Part shown: one piece after another, positions 1-10,075 of the stretch
How positions within the stretch are numbered: the stretch's first letter is position 1
How the letters are laid out: each line of letters begins with the position of its first letter
Assembly: GCA_022787425.1 (NCBI GenBank)
Contig: JALFWB010000055.1
Location: 1-64,000, forward strand
Direction: 5' to 3'
DNA: 64,000 bases
Source: Akkermansia sp.
Lineage (GTDB): Bacteria > Verrucomicrobiota > Verrucomicrobiia > Verrucomicrobiales > Akkermansiaceae
Notes under the pieces: generated by a model
Database searches by the model: none
What the model was told of the DNA's origin: nothing
What the model saw: only the letters and a program-made list of their open reading frames with translations
Made by a program: the position numbers and the translations under genes

Positions 1-192
1 CAAGGAGGCAACCAGGGAGGCAACCAAGGAGGCAACCAAGGAGGCAACCAAGGAGGCAACCAAGGAGGCAACCAGGGAGGCAACCAAGGAGGCAACCAGG
101 GAGGCAACCAAGGAGGCAACCAAGGAGGCAACCAAGGAGGCAACCCGGGAGGCAACCAGGGAGGCAACCAGGGAGGCAACCAGGGAGGCACC
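1..192 (+). repeat. 12-bp tandem repeat (CARGGAGGCAAC, ~16 units) encoding QGGN tetrapeptides
   Basis: 16 consecutive 12-mers read directly; variants CAA/CAG, one CCG, last unit ends ACC. Confidence 0.97.
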
Positions 193-1194
193 ACCCCCGT
201 ATCGCAGCCTAAGTACGACCCCATTAATGAGCCGCAAAAGCTCCAGATGCTCCGAAAGAAAGGCAAGACCTATGAGAGTGTCGTTGTCGGTAAGCTTTCG
301 GGAACAGCTACAGCATCTAATTGGGGCATTAAGGGCCAAGCTAATTTTGTCTACACCTACAGCGTGCAGAGCACGGGGAAGATCGTAGAAAATAATGGCA
401 TCAAAGTCATCGAAGAAAGAACATTCAGCAAGGTCAGTGAGCAATTGTTCTATAGCGAGGGCATGATTAAATTTGATCTACCGCCGGCATTTGTGTGGGC
501 TGCAGAAATTGCTTGGTCGCTCGTGGATCCCTTGTCTGCTACGGTTGTCTCAGAAACGCTGCGAGAGGGAAAATTGGACATCAAATTGTTAAAAATGTTC
601 GGTCTCGATGATTTGGCAACATCGGTTCTGGTGACTGAAAAACTGGATGCCGGGAAACTGCTGCAAGGCAAAAAGGTACGGATTGAGTTTACGGATGGAC
701 AAGGGATCACGAACATCACTCCGATCGGTTGTAAGCTAACGCAAGATGAGAGAGACGTCATCAACAGGACAAATTTCGTCATGGACCACTATATCATGCC
801 GGATAGAGAGGTTCGTGTTAACGAGAGTTGGACGGTTGATGCATCTGTCTTCGCCGGTTTGCTTGATCCTCGGATGAAGGGACGAGTCAGAGGGAATGTC
901 ACTATTGATCGTAAGGATGATTTACCCTTGGAAGACAAGGTGGCTCGTCGCTTGCGTTTGACCGATGGCACGATTGAGTTCGTCTCTAACTCCACCGATG
1001 AGTATGTCAACGGCTGTGTCAAGCAAGTACGCGGTACATGCCAGATTCCGTCGGACGTAGAAGTGGTGACTGAGGCCAATATTACGGGAATTGCCGAATA
1101 CAAATCCGTTTCGAAGGATCACCTGCTGTTCAAGGCCACTATGTCTACGGCCCCCCGGTTTGAGGTGAAATATGAATGCCGGGTAAAAGACTGA
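1..1194 (+). CDS. 3' part of a larger protein: (QGGN)n repeat linker followed by a ~330 aa C-terminal region of unknown function (5' end outside window)
   Basis: Frame 1 is open from base 1 through the 12-bp repeats into the listed ORF 247..1194, so the listed ATG at 247 is internal. Stop at 1192-1194. Confidence 0.85.
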   Translation, partial: QGGNQGGNQGGNQGGNQGGNQGGNQGGNQGGNQGGNQGGNQGGNQGGNPGGNQGGNQGGNQGGTTPVSQPKYDPINEPQKLQMLRKKGKTYESVVVGKLSGTATASNWGIKGQANFVYTYSVQSTGKIVENNGIKVIEERTFSKVSEQLFYSEGMIKFDLPPAFVWAAEIAWSLVDPLSATVVSETLREGKLDIKLLKMFGLDDLATSVLVTEKLDAGKLLQGKKVRIEFTDGQGITNITPIGCKLTQDERDVINRTNFVMDHYIMPDREVRVNESWTVDASVFAGLLDPRMKGRVRGNVTIDRKDDLPLEDKVARRLRLTDGTIEFVSNSTDEYVNGCVKQVRGTCQIPSDVEVVTEANITGIAEYKSVSKDHLLFKATMSTAPRFEVKYECRVKD

Positions 1195-1201
1195 CACGAC
1201 C

Positions 1202-3580
1202 ATGCCCGGATTTCTTCTCTGCCCGAAATGTGAGGCAGCGACACCCGCGCAAGAGCCGCAGAGCCGGTACCGATGCCGGCGCTGCGGCCACAAGTGGGTT
1301 TCGCCGCAAAACTCCCTGAACGCCGCCTACCTTGGTGGCTTGGAAGACGTGGAGGTGCGCTTGGTGGCTGCCGACGGCACTGGGATGCGGCTGCCCGAGT
1401 TTCCTGCTGTGGTAGGGAGGGATACCGAGTTTACGCCCCTGCAACGCAACCGCTATGTATCGCGTCGGCACTGCTGCATCGAGTATGATGCGGAGCGATG
1501 CGGCTTTGCGGTGGTGGCAGAGAAGACACCCGGCAGGACTTGCATCAACGGCACGCCACTTGCCCCGGGAGAACGGCGTCCCCTGGAACTGGGGGACGAG
1601 CTTTTGATCGTGAATGTACCCCTGCACCTCGAGTGCACCTTCCGCCGCGTGAGAGGCGTGCCGAGCAGCGTACCCGGTCGAGCGGCGTGCCGGTTCCCCG
1701 GGATGTCCCCGGCCTACCTATCCGAGGGGGCGGATGGCCGCTTACAGGTGAGCGACAGAGCCGGGGTTTCCGACATAGCCGTCTTATCCAAAGTGGCTAA
1801 CGGAGGGTGGAAAATCCTTCCCTTGCAGCGTAACAACATTCTACTGAACGGAGAAGCCTTTGTTGATGCGGAGATAAGCGGTGGAGAAACGCTGTGCATT
1901 GCCGGAGCCGTGTACGAATATGATGCCCCGGACCAAGAGCTGGAACCCGGGCGCGTCAGCAAGGGGGTGGATCTTGAGCTCCGGGCACTTGCCGCAAAAT
2001 ATGGAGAAAAGACCATTTTAGCCGGCCTGAACTGCTGCATTCCCCGGGGAAAATTGACGGCGATAGTTGGTAAGAGCGGATGCGGCAAATCGACCCTGAT
2101 CCGGCTACTCTCCGGATTGAAAGAACCGGCCTCGGGCAGCATCCTCGTCAATGGAGATCAACCGGAAGATTATGAGCAGTGGGCGGGGAAGCATCTCTCC
2201 TTGGTACCGCAAGCGAACACGGTGTACGAAGACCTGACCGTACTGCAAAATATCGGCTATGCGGCAGATATTCGGATGAGACGCAAGATGACACCCGGGC
2301 TGAGACAATCCATCATTGACCGCGTGTTAAGAGAGACCGGCTTGGAGGCATATGCGAACCAAGAGGTAGGCAGCCTGAGCGGAGGGCAGCAGAAGCGAGT
2401 AAACATCGCCATAGAAGTAGTCGGCAACCCTGATGTGTTGCTGCTGGATGAGCCGACGACGGGACTGGACTATGCCACCGAGATGCGCATCATCGGGATT
2501 TTGCAACAAATGGCCAGGCAGGGCCGAACAATCCTGTTTGTCACCCACTCCTTGGCGGCTCTTGAGGCTGCTGACCATGTGCTTGTATTGGATAACAAAG
2601 GAAAAGGTACGCTGGTTGCCGCCGAAGGAACACCCCCTGCCGTGTTGCAGGATTTGGATGCCCGATCTTGGGGAGAGCTCTACTGCAAGCTGATGGAGGA
2701 AGGTACCGGGGAAAAGTCAAAGCCGAAGCCAATCATCCGCATTCCGTGGTTATCCGTTCTCTTCTCCCGACAAGTGGCCATTTGGCTGAACACACCGTAT
2801 TCATCAGCAGCCTTGCTGCTCGGTCTGCCCCTGTTGCTGGGGATTATGATACGCATGGCCGTATCCATCGATGCCCCCGGCGGCGGCGACCGCTTGCTTT
2901 TCGGCTTGGTGGCCATGTTCTGGCTGGGGATGAATCAATCGGTTCGTGAGATTGTCAAAGAACGCAATATATTTGTGCAGGAACGTTCGCACCATGTATC
3001 GACAACGAGCTATGTGTTTTCAAAGGTACTTTTCTTCCTCCTGCTGTCTCTTCCTCAGGCTGCTCTGCTGTTATCGCCGCTTCTGTGGCTGAACGTCAAC
3101 GCCGAAGGAGATTGGTTCATGTTAGGACAACTTCGCTGCACCTTCTCCCAAGCCTTCCCGATGTTCCTGCTGGCCGGGATTGTGGGCTCCTGCCTGGGAC
3201 TGTTAGGCTCGGCCCTATCCCTGTTTGTTCGGAGCAAGGGAGAAGTGGCGGCCATGTTATTCGCCGTGATTGCCACGCTGCCGCAGATTCTTTTCTCCTC
3301 CAAGGTGTTACCGGAGGGCATCTGCAAACCCTCCGTTGCGGAGCACTTCTACGACTGGGTGCTATGGCATGATGGGGCCCGTGTAGCCGAATGGCTCAGC
3401 TTCGGCACCTTCTCACGCTACCTCTATGTACCGTTGGAGGCCGTTGCAACCAAACAGTCCGCCATCGTCATCAGTCAATCATACATCTTCAACTGTACGA
3501 TACTGATTGGAGCCTCTCTCATTATGGCGGTACTCATTTGGCTCACGCTGGAACTCTATGTGATGAAATCCCGGCGCTGA
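1202..3580 (+). CDS. ABC transporter with N-terminal zinc ribbon and FHA domain(s), ATPase and ABC-2 type permease fused (ABCG-like)
   Basis: CPKC...CRRCGHKW zinc ribbon; FHA-like VVGRDTEF..VSRRHC..NGTPL; Walker A GKSGCGKST; LSGGQQKR; Walker B VLLLDEPTTGLD; C-terminal TM segments. Confidence 0.9.
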   Translation: MPGFLLCPKCEAATPAQEPQSRYRCRRCGHKWVSPQNSLNAAYLGGLEDVEVRLVAADGTGMRLPEFPAVVGRDTEFTPLQRNRYVSRRHCCIEYDAERCGFAVVAEKTPGRTCINGTPLAPGERRPLELGDELLIVNVPLHLECTFRRVRGVPSSVPGRAACRFPGMSPAYLSEGADGRLQVSDRAGVSDIAVLSKVANGGWKILPLQRNNILLNGEAFVDAEISGGETLCIAGAVYEYDAPDQELEPGRVSKGVDLELRALAAKYGEKTILAGLNCCIPRGKLTAIVGKSGCGKSTLIRLLSGLKEPASGSILVNGDQPEDYEQWAGKHLSLVPQANTVYEDLTVLQNIGYAADIRMRRKMTPGLRQSIIDRVLRETGLEAYANQEVGSLSGGQQKRVNIAIEVVGNPDVLLLDEPTTGLDYATEMRIIGILQQMARQGRTILFVTHSLAALEAADHVLVLDNKGKGTLVAAEGTPPAVLQDLDARSWGELYCKLMEEGTGEKSKPKPIIRIPWLSVLFSRQVAIWLNTPYSSAALLLGLPLLLGIMIRMAVSIDAPGGGDRLLFGLVAMFWLGMNQSVREIVKERNIFVQERSHHVSTTSYVFSKVLFFLLLSLPQAALLLSPLLWLNVNAEGDWFMLGQLRCTFSQAFPMFLLAGIVGSCLGLLGSALSLFVRSKGEVAAMLFAVIATLPQILFSSKVLPEGICKPSVAEHFYDWVLWHDGARVAEWLSFGTFSRYLYVPLEAVATKQSAIVISQSYIFNCTILIGASLIMAVLIWLTLELYVMKSRR

Positions 3581-3928
3581 CGCCCGTGCTTCTCATCCGG
3601 AGGTTTCGGTCGTGTATGAAGGAACAGGGAGGCGGATCCCTTGCTTTCTGCAACATTCCGACGATGCACACAGTGGAGCCGTCTCGAAGTCTTGCCGGAG
3701 CTCAGCAAAAGATAGAGTTTCCCAAAATACCCTTCATTCCGCGCTCCTTATTCTCTCGCCCACTGTTACCGCTGCGGTGGGAAGCCCAAACTTCCGCGTG
3801 CCCCCGAACACAGAAAAAGGCACACTTCGGGAAAAGGGGCTTGAAAACCGGGGCGCATAGGAGTAGAATGAGCGCAGGGGTGTTCGCAGCGGTGCGGCCC
3901 CCGGTTCTGTGATTCAACGATACGATTT

Positions 3929-5884
3929 ATGAACAGTACAACCAAAAACCTGATCAAGATCCTCATCGTCCTCTTGGTGAGCGGGAGCACCTTCCTGCTG
4001 CCCTTCGAGGCTTGGGGGGTGCCGATTAACCCGATTCAAGCCCGCGTGGTGGCCCTGTTTGTCATGGCCGCGCTGATGTGGATTCTGGAGCCCATACCGA
4101 TTTGGACGACCTCGGTGCTCGTCATCACCATAGCGCTGCTCTGCCTGTCCTCCGGCTCGTTCTCCTTTGCGCGCCCGACGGTGTACGATGTGAAAGCGGT
4201 GGAGAAAATCGTCAAGACCGCCGCTGCGCCGGGATTGGAGTCCGCAGTGGTGGAGGACGTGATGACCGCCGTCAAGAAACGCCTCGGCAAGAAGAGCAAT
4301 CTGGACGCCAACGAAATCTACACCTCCGTTGACTATGTGCTGTTGAACCACAGTGACAAGGCCAAGAAAGCCGCCGTCAAGGCCTCCCGCGAGCTGAGCG
4401 AGGCCGTGATGAACGAAGCGGGGGCCGCCTTGTCCGCGCCCGTGGCGGAGGCCCTGCGCCTGCGTCTGGCCGCCAAGCCCATTCTCTCCAAGACCGAGGT
4501 GGATACCTCCATCGCCTATGTGGTGGACGAGGTAGCCAAGGCCGCCCCGGATCAGCAGGCTGCCTTGCAGGCGGCCGCCATGGGGCTGCAATCGAAGGTG
4601 AACGCGATGGACACCGCTGCCCTGGACAAAGCGGCGGACAAGTACGCCAAGCTGGAGGCCACCTGCAACGCCTTCGAGTCGGATGCGACGCGCGAGCAGC
4701 TCAAGAAGATGCCCATCGTGAACGTCATCCAGGCCAAGAACGCCATGGCCACCTTTGCGGACCCCATCATCATCCTCTTCCTGGGCGGCTTCTTCCTGGC
4801 CGCCGCGGCAACCAAATACCGCTTGGACATCAACCTGGCCCGCTGGCTCATCAAGCCCTTCGGCACCAAGCCCGCCAACGTCCTGCTGGGCCTGATGGTC
4901 GTAACGGCCCTGTTCTCCATGTTCATGAGTAACACGGCCACCGCCGCGATGATGCTGGCGATTCTGGCCCCCGTGCTCTCCCTGTTTGCGCCGGAGGACC
5001 GGGGCCGAGCCGCCTTTGCGCTCTGCATACCCGTGGCCGCCAACATCGGCGGCATCGGCACGCCCATCGGCACCCCGCCCAATGCCATTGCCCTCAAGGC
5101 CATGGCGGACATGGGCCTCTCCGTGGACTTCGGCAAGTGGATGGTCTTCGGTGTTCCGTTTGTTATCGTCATGCTCCTGATTGCCTGGGCCCTGCTGCGC
5201 GTGATGTTCCCCATTCAGCAGAAAGAGCTCAAGCTGGAGATGGGCGGTAAGTTCCTCAAGACGCCCAAGGCGATTGTGGTTTACGTCACCTTCGTTGTTT
5301 CCGTGCTCCTGTGGGTATTCGGCGGCAGCGTAGGGCTGGACAGCAACACCGTGGCCATCATCCCCATTGCCGTGTTCTCCGCCACCCAGGTGATCACCAA
5401 GGACGACCTCAAGAAGATGAGCTGGGATGTGCTCTGGCTGGTGGCCGGCGGCTTTGCGCTGGGCCTCGCGCTGCAGGAGACCAACCTGGCCAAGGACATG
5501 ATCAACGCCATTCCCTTCGCCAGCTGGGATCCCATGCTGCTGATGGTGGGCGTGGGCTTCATCTGCCTCTTCATGGCCACCTTCATGAGCCACACGGCCA
5601 CGGCATCGCTGCTCATGCCCATCATGGGCGCCGTGGCGGGCTCCATGATTTCCGCCGGGGCCATGGACAACCCGGGGGCCATCGGCCTGCTGGTGGCGGT
5701 GGCGTTCTGCTCCTCGCTGGGTATGGCCTTGCCCATCTCCACGCCGCCGAATGCCCTGGCCTATGCCACGGGGCTGGTGGAGTCCAAGGGTATGGCCATC
5801 TCCGGCACCATCCTGTGCCTCATCGGTGTGGTGCTCACGTTCCTGCTCATGCACTTCCTGGCAGCCGTGCATTTCTTCGGTTGA
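3929..5884 (+). CDS. SLC13/DASS-family anion:Na+ symporter with a large helical insertion
   Basis: FADPIIILFLGGFFLAAA, MSNTATAAMMLAI, GGIGTPIGTPPNAIAL, SHTATASLLMPIMGA, ISTPPNALAYATG motifs. Confidence 0.9.
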   Translation: MNSTTKNLIKILIVLLVSGSTFLLPFEAWGVPINPIQARVVALFVMAALMWILEPIPIWTTSVLVITIALLCLSSGSFSFARPTVYDVKAVEKIVKTAAAPGLESAVVEDVMTAVKKRLGKKSNLDANEIYTSVDYVLLNHSDKAKKAAVKASRELSEAVMNEAGAALSAPVAEALRLRLAAKPILSKTEVDTSIAYVVDEVAKAAPDQQAALQAAAMGLQSKVNAMDTAALDKAADKYAKLEATCNAFESDATREQLKKMPIVNVIQAKNAMATFADPIIILFLGGFFLAAAATKYRLDINLARWLIKPFGTKPANVLLGLMVVTALFSMFMSNTATAAMMLAILAPVLSLFAPEDRGRAAFALCIPVAANIGGIGTPIGTPPNAIALKAMADMGLSVDFGKWMVFGVPFVIVMLLIAWALLRVMFPIQQKELKLEMGGKFLKTPKAIVVYVTFVVSVLLWVFGGSVGLDSNTVAIIPIAVFSATQVITKDDLKKMSWDVLWLVAGGFALGLALQETNLAKDMINAIPFASWDPMLLMVGVGFICLFMATFMSHTATASLLMPIMGAVAGSMISAGAMDNPGAIGLLVAVAFCSSLGMALPISTPPNALAYATGLVESKGMAISGTILCLIGVVLTFLLMHFLAAVHFFG

Positions 5885-5905
5885 GTTGATACACCCGTTC
5901 GTCAC

Positions 5906-7357
5906 ATGGTCACGCTTCCCCCGCATATCACCGAGTCTCTGGAGCGCCTTAATCGGGTCTACTTCTGCGACCCCGCGCGCATGGTGGAGATACCGGAGGG
6001 GCACCGCTTGGTGTCCCAGGGGGAAGTTTGTCCCTGTGTCTACTTGATCTTGCAGGGCTCCGTGGTGGCTTACCGCCATGCGGAGCAGGTGCAGGGGACG
6101 GAGCTGCCGGAGGACACGGCAGGGCGCGGGTACGAGGTCTTCCGCGCCGGCAGCGGTTCCTATGTGTGCGTGCAGAGCTACTTCTCCGGCGCGCGCCGCT
6201 GCTCGACGGATATTGTGGCGCTGGAGCCCACGCGCTTGGCCTATGTGGACGACACCACGCCGCTTGCGGAAGAGGAGATATACGGCAACCGTGCGCAGCA
6301 GTTCCTGCCCGTGCTCATCCACGAGCTCGCCATGCGCAACACGCGCATTTTCGATCGCACCACGGAGAAAGAGGAGGTCATTCGCCTGTTGCACCGTGCA
6401 GAGATGTCGTCAACGCTGGCGCAGCTCACGGCGGGCATTGCGCATGAGCTCAACAACGCCGTGGGCGTCATCACACGGCGGGTGGAGTTTGTGGCGGAGC
6501 AGCTGCGCAGTTGTCTGGGAGAGCTGGGCGGTGTCAATGCCGAGCTGTTCTCCCTGGGCTATGCGGATGACGCGGTGATCTCCCCGGCGGAGCTCCGCAG
6601 TGTGGCCCGACGCTATGAGCGCCGCCGCAACCTCAGCCAGCCCGCCGCCCAGGTGCTGGCGCACATTGCCCCCACGGAGGAGGCCCTGGCGCGCTGCGAC
6701 AAGGAGCTCGTCCGCAGGGTGGGTTCGTCTTACCGATTCTGGGAGCTCGGGCACGATATGCACGATATGCAGCTGGCCGCGCGGCATGCGGCGGGTATCG
6801 TGCGCGCCGTCAAGATGATGGGTGCGGCGGATAACTGTGTGCGCAAACCGGGCGTGGATGTGGTCGCAACGGTGCGGGATGCCATCACGCTTCTTTGCAA
6901 TCGGTTACAGCAAATAAACGTACGGACGGATTTTCAGCCGCTGCCGCCCATTACGGCGGATGAAACGGAGCTGGTGCAGGTGTGGACCAATATCATCAAG
7001 AACGCCTGTGATGCCATGAAGCATGCCGCCACGCCGAACCCCACCCTGAGCATCTCCACCGCCTGCTACCACGCCTCCGGGCTTAACCTGTTGCCGCGTG
7101 ATTATCTGCGCATCGCCGTCTCTAATAACGGGCCCGCCATCCCGGAGGAGATACGGGAGAAAATCTTCAGCCCCAGTTTTACGACAAAGAAGCGCGGACT
7201 CGACTTCGGCCTCGGGGTAGGGCTCGCCATCGTTCGCCGTGTGGTGGACAGCTACAACGGTACCATCGGCTTGGAGAGCAATGACTCTTTAACAACTTTC
7301 ACCATTAACCTTCCCATTACCAATCTTCAGAATATTCCCGACCATGGAAAAAATTAA
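5906..7357 (+). CDS. Sensor histidine kinase with N-terminal cyclic-nucleotide-binding-like domain
   Basis: CPCVYLILQGSVVAYRH cupin-like N-terminus; H-box AGIAHELNNAVG; N-box NIIKNACDAM; G-boxes FTTKKRGLDFGLGVGLAIV. Confidence 0.88.
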   Translation: MVTLPPHITESLERLNRVYFCDPARMVEIPEGHRLVSQGEVCPCVYLILQGSVVAYRHAEQVQGTELPEDTAGRGYEVFRAGSGSYVCVQSYFSGARRCSTDIVALEPTRLAYVDDTTPLAEEEIYGNRAQQFLPVLIHELAMRNTRIFDRTTEKEEVIRLLHRAEMSSTLAQLTAGIAHELNNAVGVITRRVEFVAEQLRSCLGELGGVNAELFSLGYADDAVISPAELRSVARRYERRRNLSQPAAQVLAHIAPTEEALARCDKELVRRVGSSYRFWELGHDMHDMQLAARHAAGIVRAVKMMGAADNCVRKPGVDVVATVRDAITLLCNRLQQINVRTDFQPLPPITADETELVQVWTNIIKNACDAMKHAATPNPTLSISTACYHASGLNLLPRDYLRIAVSNNGPAIPEEIREKIFSPSFTTKKRGLDFGLGVGLAIVRRVVDSYNGTIGLESNDSLTTFTINLPITNLQNIPDHGKN

Positions 7358-7820
7358 TATCATCTGTGTTGACGACCAGCAGGAGGTGCTCGATACCGTC
7401 CTGCGTGATCTCCGCCCCCTCACGCCCCTCGTGCGTCTCGAAGCCGCCGGCGGTGTGCAGGATTGCCTCAGCCTCATCGAGGATATCGACGATGAGGGCG
7501 ACTACGTGGCCATCATCATCTCGGACCAAGTGATGCCCGGGGCATCCGGTACGGATCTGCTGGCCCGCGTGTCCGCCGACAAGCGCTTCACCAAGACCCG
7601 CCGCATTCTCCTGACGGGGCAGGCCACCCATGCCGATACCATCGAGGCCATCAACAGCGGCCACATTGACAACTATGTCGAGAAACCTTGGCAGGCTGCC
7701 GGTCTCCTCGGTATGGTCAAGCGTCTGCTCACCCTCTTTGTGCTCGACTCCGGTATTCCCTACGAGCCCTACATGAGCATTCTGGATCGGGATACCCTCC
7801 TGAGCCGCCTCCACCACTGA
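7344..7820 (+). CDS. Single-domain response regulator (receiver with short C-terminal extension)
   Basis: VDDQ acidic pocket, SDQVMPGASGTDLL phospho-Asp, LLTGQA, EKPW; 14-bp overlap with the kinase gene. Confidence 0.9.
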   Translation: MEKINIICVDDQQEVLDTVLRDLRPLTPLVRLEAAGGVQDCLSLIEDIDDEGDYVAIIISDQVMPGASGTDLLARVSADKRFTKTRRILLTGQATHADTIEAINSGHIDNYVEKPWQAAGLLGMVKRLLTLFVLDSGIPYEPYMSILDRDTLLSRLHH

Positions 7821-7911
7821 TGTCTTTTACAGCGCGCCCCTTCCTCCCGCCGGGTCGGGGCGTGTTCTTTTGCGCAGGTTGTTTTTTTTCTGACAGCAGG
7901 CGGGAAAATGT

Positions 7912-7940
7912 TTGACAGTCTGCCCGTGTGCCTTTACAAT
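7912..7940 (+). promoter_or_regulatory. sigma70-like promoter (TTGACA-17-TACAAT)
   Basis: TTGACA 7912-7917, TACAAT 7935-7940, upstream of the CDS at 8012. Confidence 0.65.
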
Positions 7941-8011
7941 GAAGGCATGGCCCGCGCGATGTGAAAGACTTCGCACGCTGTCGGCCTCTATCAATTCCAA
8001 CCCAAACACGA

Positions 8012-9823
8012 ATGATGACGATTCGCACTTCCGTAATGTTGTTGGCAGCGGCTGCCATGCCGCTTTCCCTGCAGGCCAAGCCTGCCAAAACCACGGCACC
8101 CGCAGCGGCCACTGCCACGGCGCAGAAGGCGGGGGCTCTTGCCGCCATGGCCCTGTTGCCTGCCGATGCCGATGACTTCGTGGCCCTGAGCCTTACCCCG
8201 GAGGTAGCCGCGAGCCTCGGTGAGTTCGCCGAATCGGCGGCGCAACTGGATGGCGTGGCCTTGGCTAACGGCAAGGGTAGCGCCGCCGCCTTCTCTTCCT
8301 TCCTGCCCCTGGTGCGTGCGGCTTCCGCCCTGCAGACGGTGGAGGACAAGCTCAAGCCCGCTGTTTCCTTTACGTTCGATGACGAGGAAGAGGCCGGCGA
8401 CCCCGACCTGAAGCCCGGCAACAAGATGATGCCGGAACCCAAGGACACGCCGGTGCAGAAAGCCGCCCGCCAAGCGAAGCAGCAGCTGGAGACCGCCATG
8501 CTGAAGGCCCTGCAGGAGAGCAAGGGTGCCAAGCTGCCGACCCTTTACGTGGCCGCGACGGTGAAGCCCGCCGGTCAGCAGGTGCTCGATGAGATGCTCG
8601 GTAACTACCTCTCCGATGAGGGCTTGCAGGGCTTGGCTGCGCAGTTGGGCGGTGAAGGCTCGCCCGTCAAGGCGGAGGTGGCGAAGTCCGGTGACCTCAA
8701 GGGCCTGAAGCTGACGCTGGTGACTCCCCCGACCCAAGAGCTGGCTGTCTTTACGGGGCGTACCGTTTATGTGCTTGCCAAGAAGCAGGGGAATGCCGTG
8801 CTGCTGGCTCTCTGCGAGGACCCGGCGGACATCAGTCTGCCCACCTCGGAGGCGACGTCCCTGGCTTCCACGCTGAAGGACAAGAAGATCGGCAGCGGAT
8901 TCTTCCTTCGCTCGAGCTTTACCCCGCAAATGACGCAGGCCCTGCTGGATACTTACAAGGCCGTGGTTCAGGGTGTCCGGGACGGGGAGGCCGCCGTGAT
9001 CGCGGAGCAGAAGAAGCAGGATCCGAGCAAGGCCTCCGCGCTGGATCAACAGGTGTCTGCCATGGATGACGGTATGACGGAGTTCTTCAAGCTCTTCCCT
9101 GCCAAGGTGACCAAGCCGACGGCCTTGCAGGTGAAGGAGAGCAAGAAGGGCTGGAATGTGCAGGCCTCCTTCGATGCCGACGGGGCTACTTTTGCCACGG
9201 TGACGGGGGCGATGGCTCCCGGCAAGACGAAGCCCGTGTTCTTCGCCCAGAAGTCCCCGCTGAAGACGACGGCTCCCCAGCCGAATTGGCAAAAGATGGT
9301 GCAGTCCGCTGCCACTGCTGCGAGCAGCTCCGGGGATGTGTTGACGGCCATGGTGGGGCAGTGTTGCTCGCGCGCTTCCACCTTCCTGATGCTGTGGGAC
9401 AGCATGGGCAGTGACAAGCAGGCTTCTACTCTGTTGCTGACGGAGGACAGCGGGGCGCTTTTCGCCGGGTTGAATGATCAGGCGGCCTTTACGGAGGCCT
9501 GGAAGAAGCTCATCTCGGGCGAGGGTAGCCCCATTGCTGACAGAGTGAAGGATAACGGTGACGGCTCCTACACGATTGCAGGGGGGGAGGATTCCCCGAT
9601 CACCGTCAGCATCAAGGACGGTCAGGTGGTGGCGGGTACGCCGGATGTTCTCCAAGCTGTCAAGCCGGATCCCAAGGCAACTGTTTCCGGTATCAAGTTC
9701 CGCATCAATATACCGCTCTCTGCCAAGGCCATGGTGGGGGATAAGGTTCCGTTCAGCAAGATCCAAGGCTCCGTGCAGACCAAGGATGGCTGCTACAAGG
9801 TGAACATTAACCTGAACAAGTAA
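8012..9823 (+). CDS. Secreted hypothetical protein
   Basis: Start moved to ATG 8012 (MMTIRTSVMLLAAAAMPLSLQAKPAKT, signal peptide-like) inside listed ORF 7961..9823; long clean ORF downstream of a promoter. Confidence 0.8.
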   Translation: MMTIRTSVMLLAAAAMPLSLQAKPAKTTAPAAATATAQKAGALAAMALLPADADDFVALSLTPEVAASLGEFAESAAQLDGVALANGKGSAAAFSSFLPLVRAASALQTVEDKLKPAVSFTFDDEEEAGDPDLKPGNKMMPEPKDTPVQKAARQAKQQLETAMLKALQESKGAKLPTLYVAATVKPAGQQVLDEMLGNYLSDEGLQGLAAQLGGEGSPVKAEVAKSGDLKGLKLTLVTPPTQELAVFTGRTVYVLAKKQGNAVLLALCEDPADISLPTSEATSLASTLKDKKIGSGFFLRSSFTPQMTQALLDTYKAVVQGVRDGEAAVIAEQKKQDPSKASALDQQVSAMDDGMTEFFKLFPAKVTKPTALQVKESKKGWNVQASFDADGATFATVTGAMAPGKTKPVFFAQKSPLKTTAPQPNWQKMVQSAATAASSSGDVLTAMVGQCCSRASTFLMLWDSMGSDKQASTLLLTEDSGALFAGLNDQAAFTEAWKKLISGEGSPIADRVKDNGDGSYTIAGGEDSPITVSIKDGQVVAGTPDVLQAVKPDPKATVSGIKFRINIPLSAKAMVGDKVPFSKIQGSVQTKDGCYKVNINLNK

Positions 9824-9845
9824 GCAGCTCAGCAGATCAATAATA

Positions 9846-9881
9846 CAACAATGCACCGGCCGTTCGGTCGGTGCATTGTTG
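9846..9881 (+). terminator. Strong hairpin after the secreted hypothetical gene
   Basis: CAACAATGCACCGGCC-GTTC-GGTCGGTGCATTGTTG stem with one G-T wobble; no classic T-run. Confidence 0.6.
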
Positions 9882-10075
9882 CATAGTAACCACAGATGCG
9901 ATATGCAAACCGTGGTGGACGTGGTGTAAATGTCTGCTTACACGCATTCCCTGCGTCGAGAATAGCGAATGGCCGGGGGCGGGAGAAGTAAATGGTACAT
10001 GCTTCGACGTGATTGGGGAATAAAACGCTCGTGCGGCTTGACTCAGTATCTATGCTGTGATAGAATCGAGCTGCT

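Noticed and set aside
1-192. Short tandem repeat considered as CRISPR or intergenic satellite
   Set aside because: 12-bp contiguous repeats without spacers, in frame with the downstream coding sequence; a protein linker repeat.
3914-6394. 826-aa minus-strand ORF
   Set aside because: Shadow ORF antisense to the SLC13 transporter and kinase; low-complexity His/Gly/Arg composition typical of GC-rich antisense frames.
7991-9856. 621-aa minus-strand ORF
   Set aside because: Antisense to the secreted hypothetical gene, which has signal peptide, promoter and terminator; His/Arg/Leu-rich artefact.
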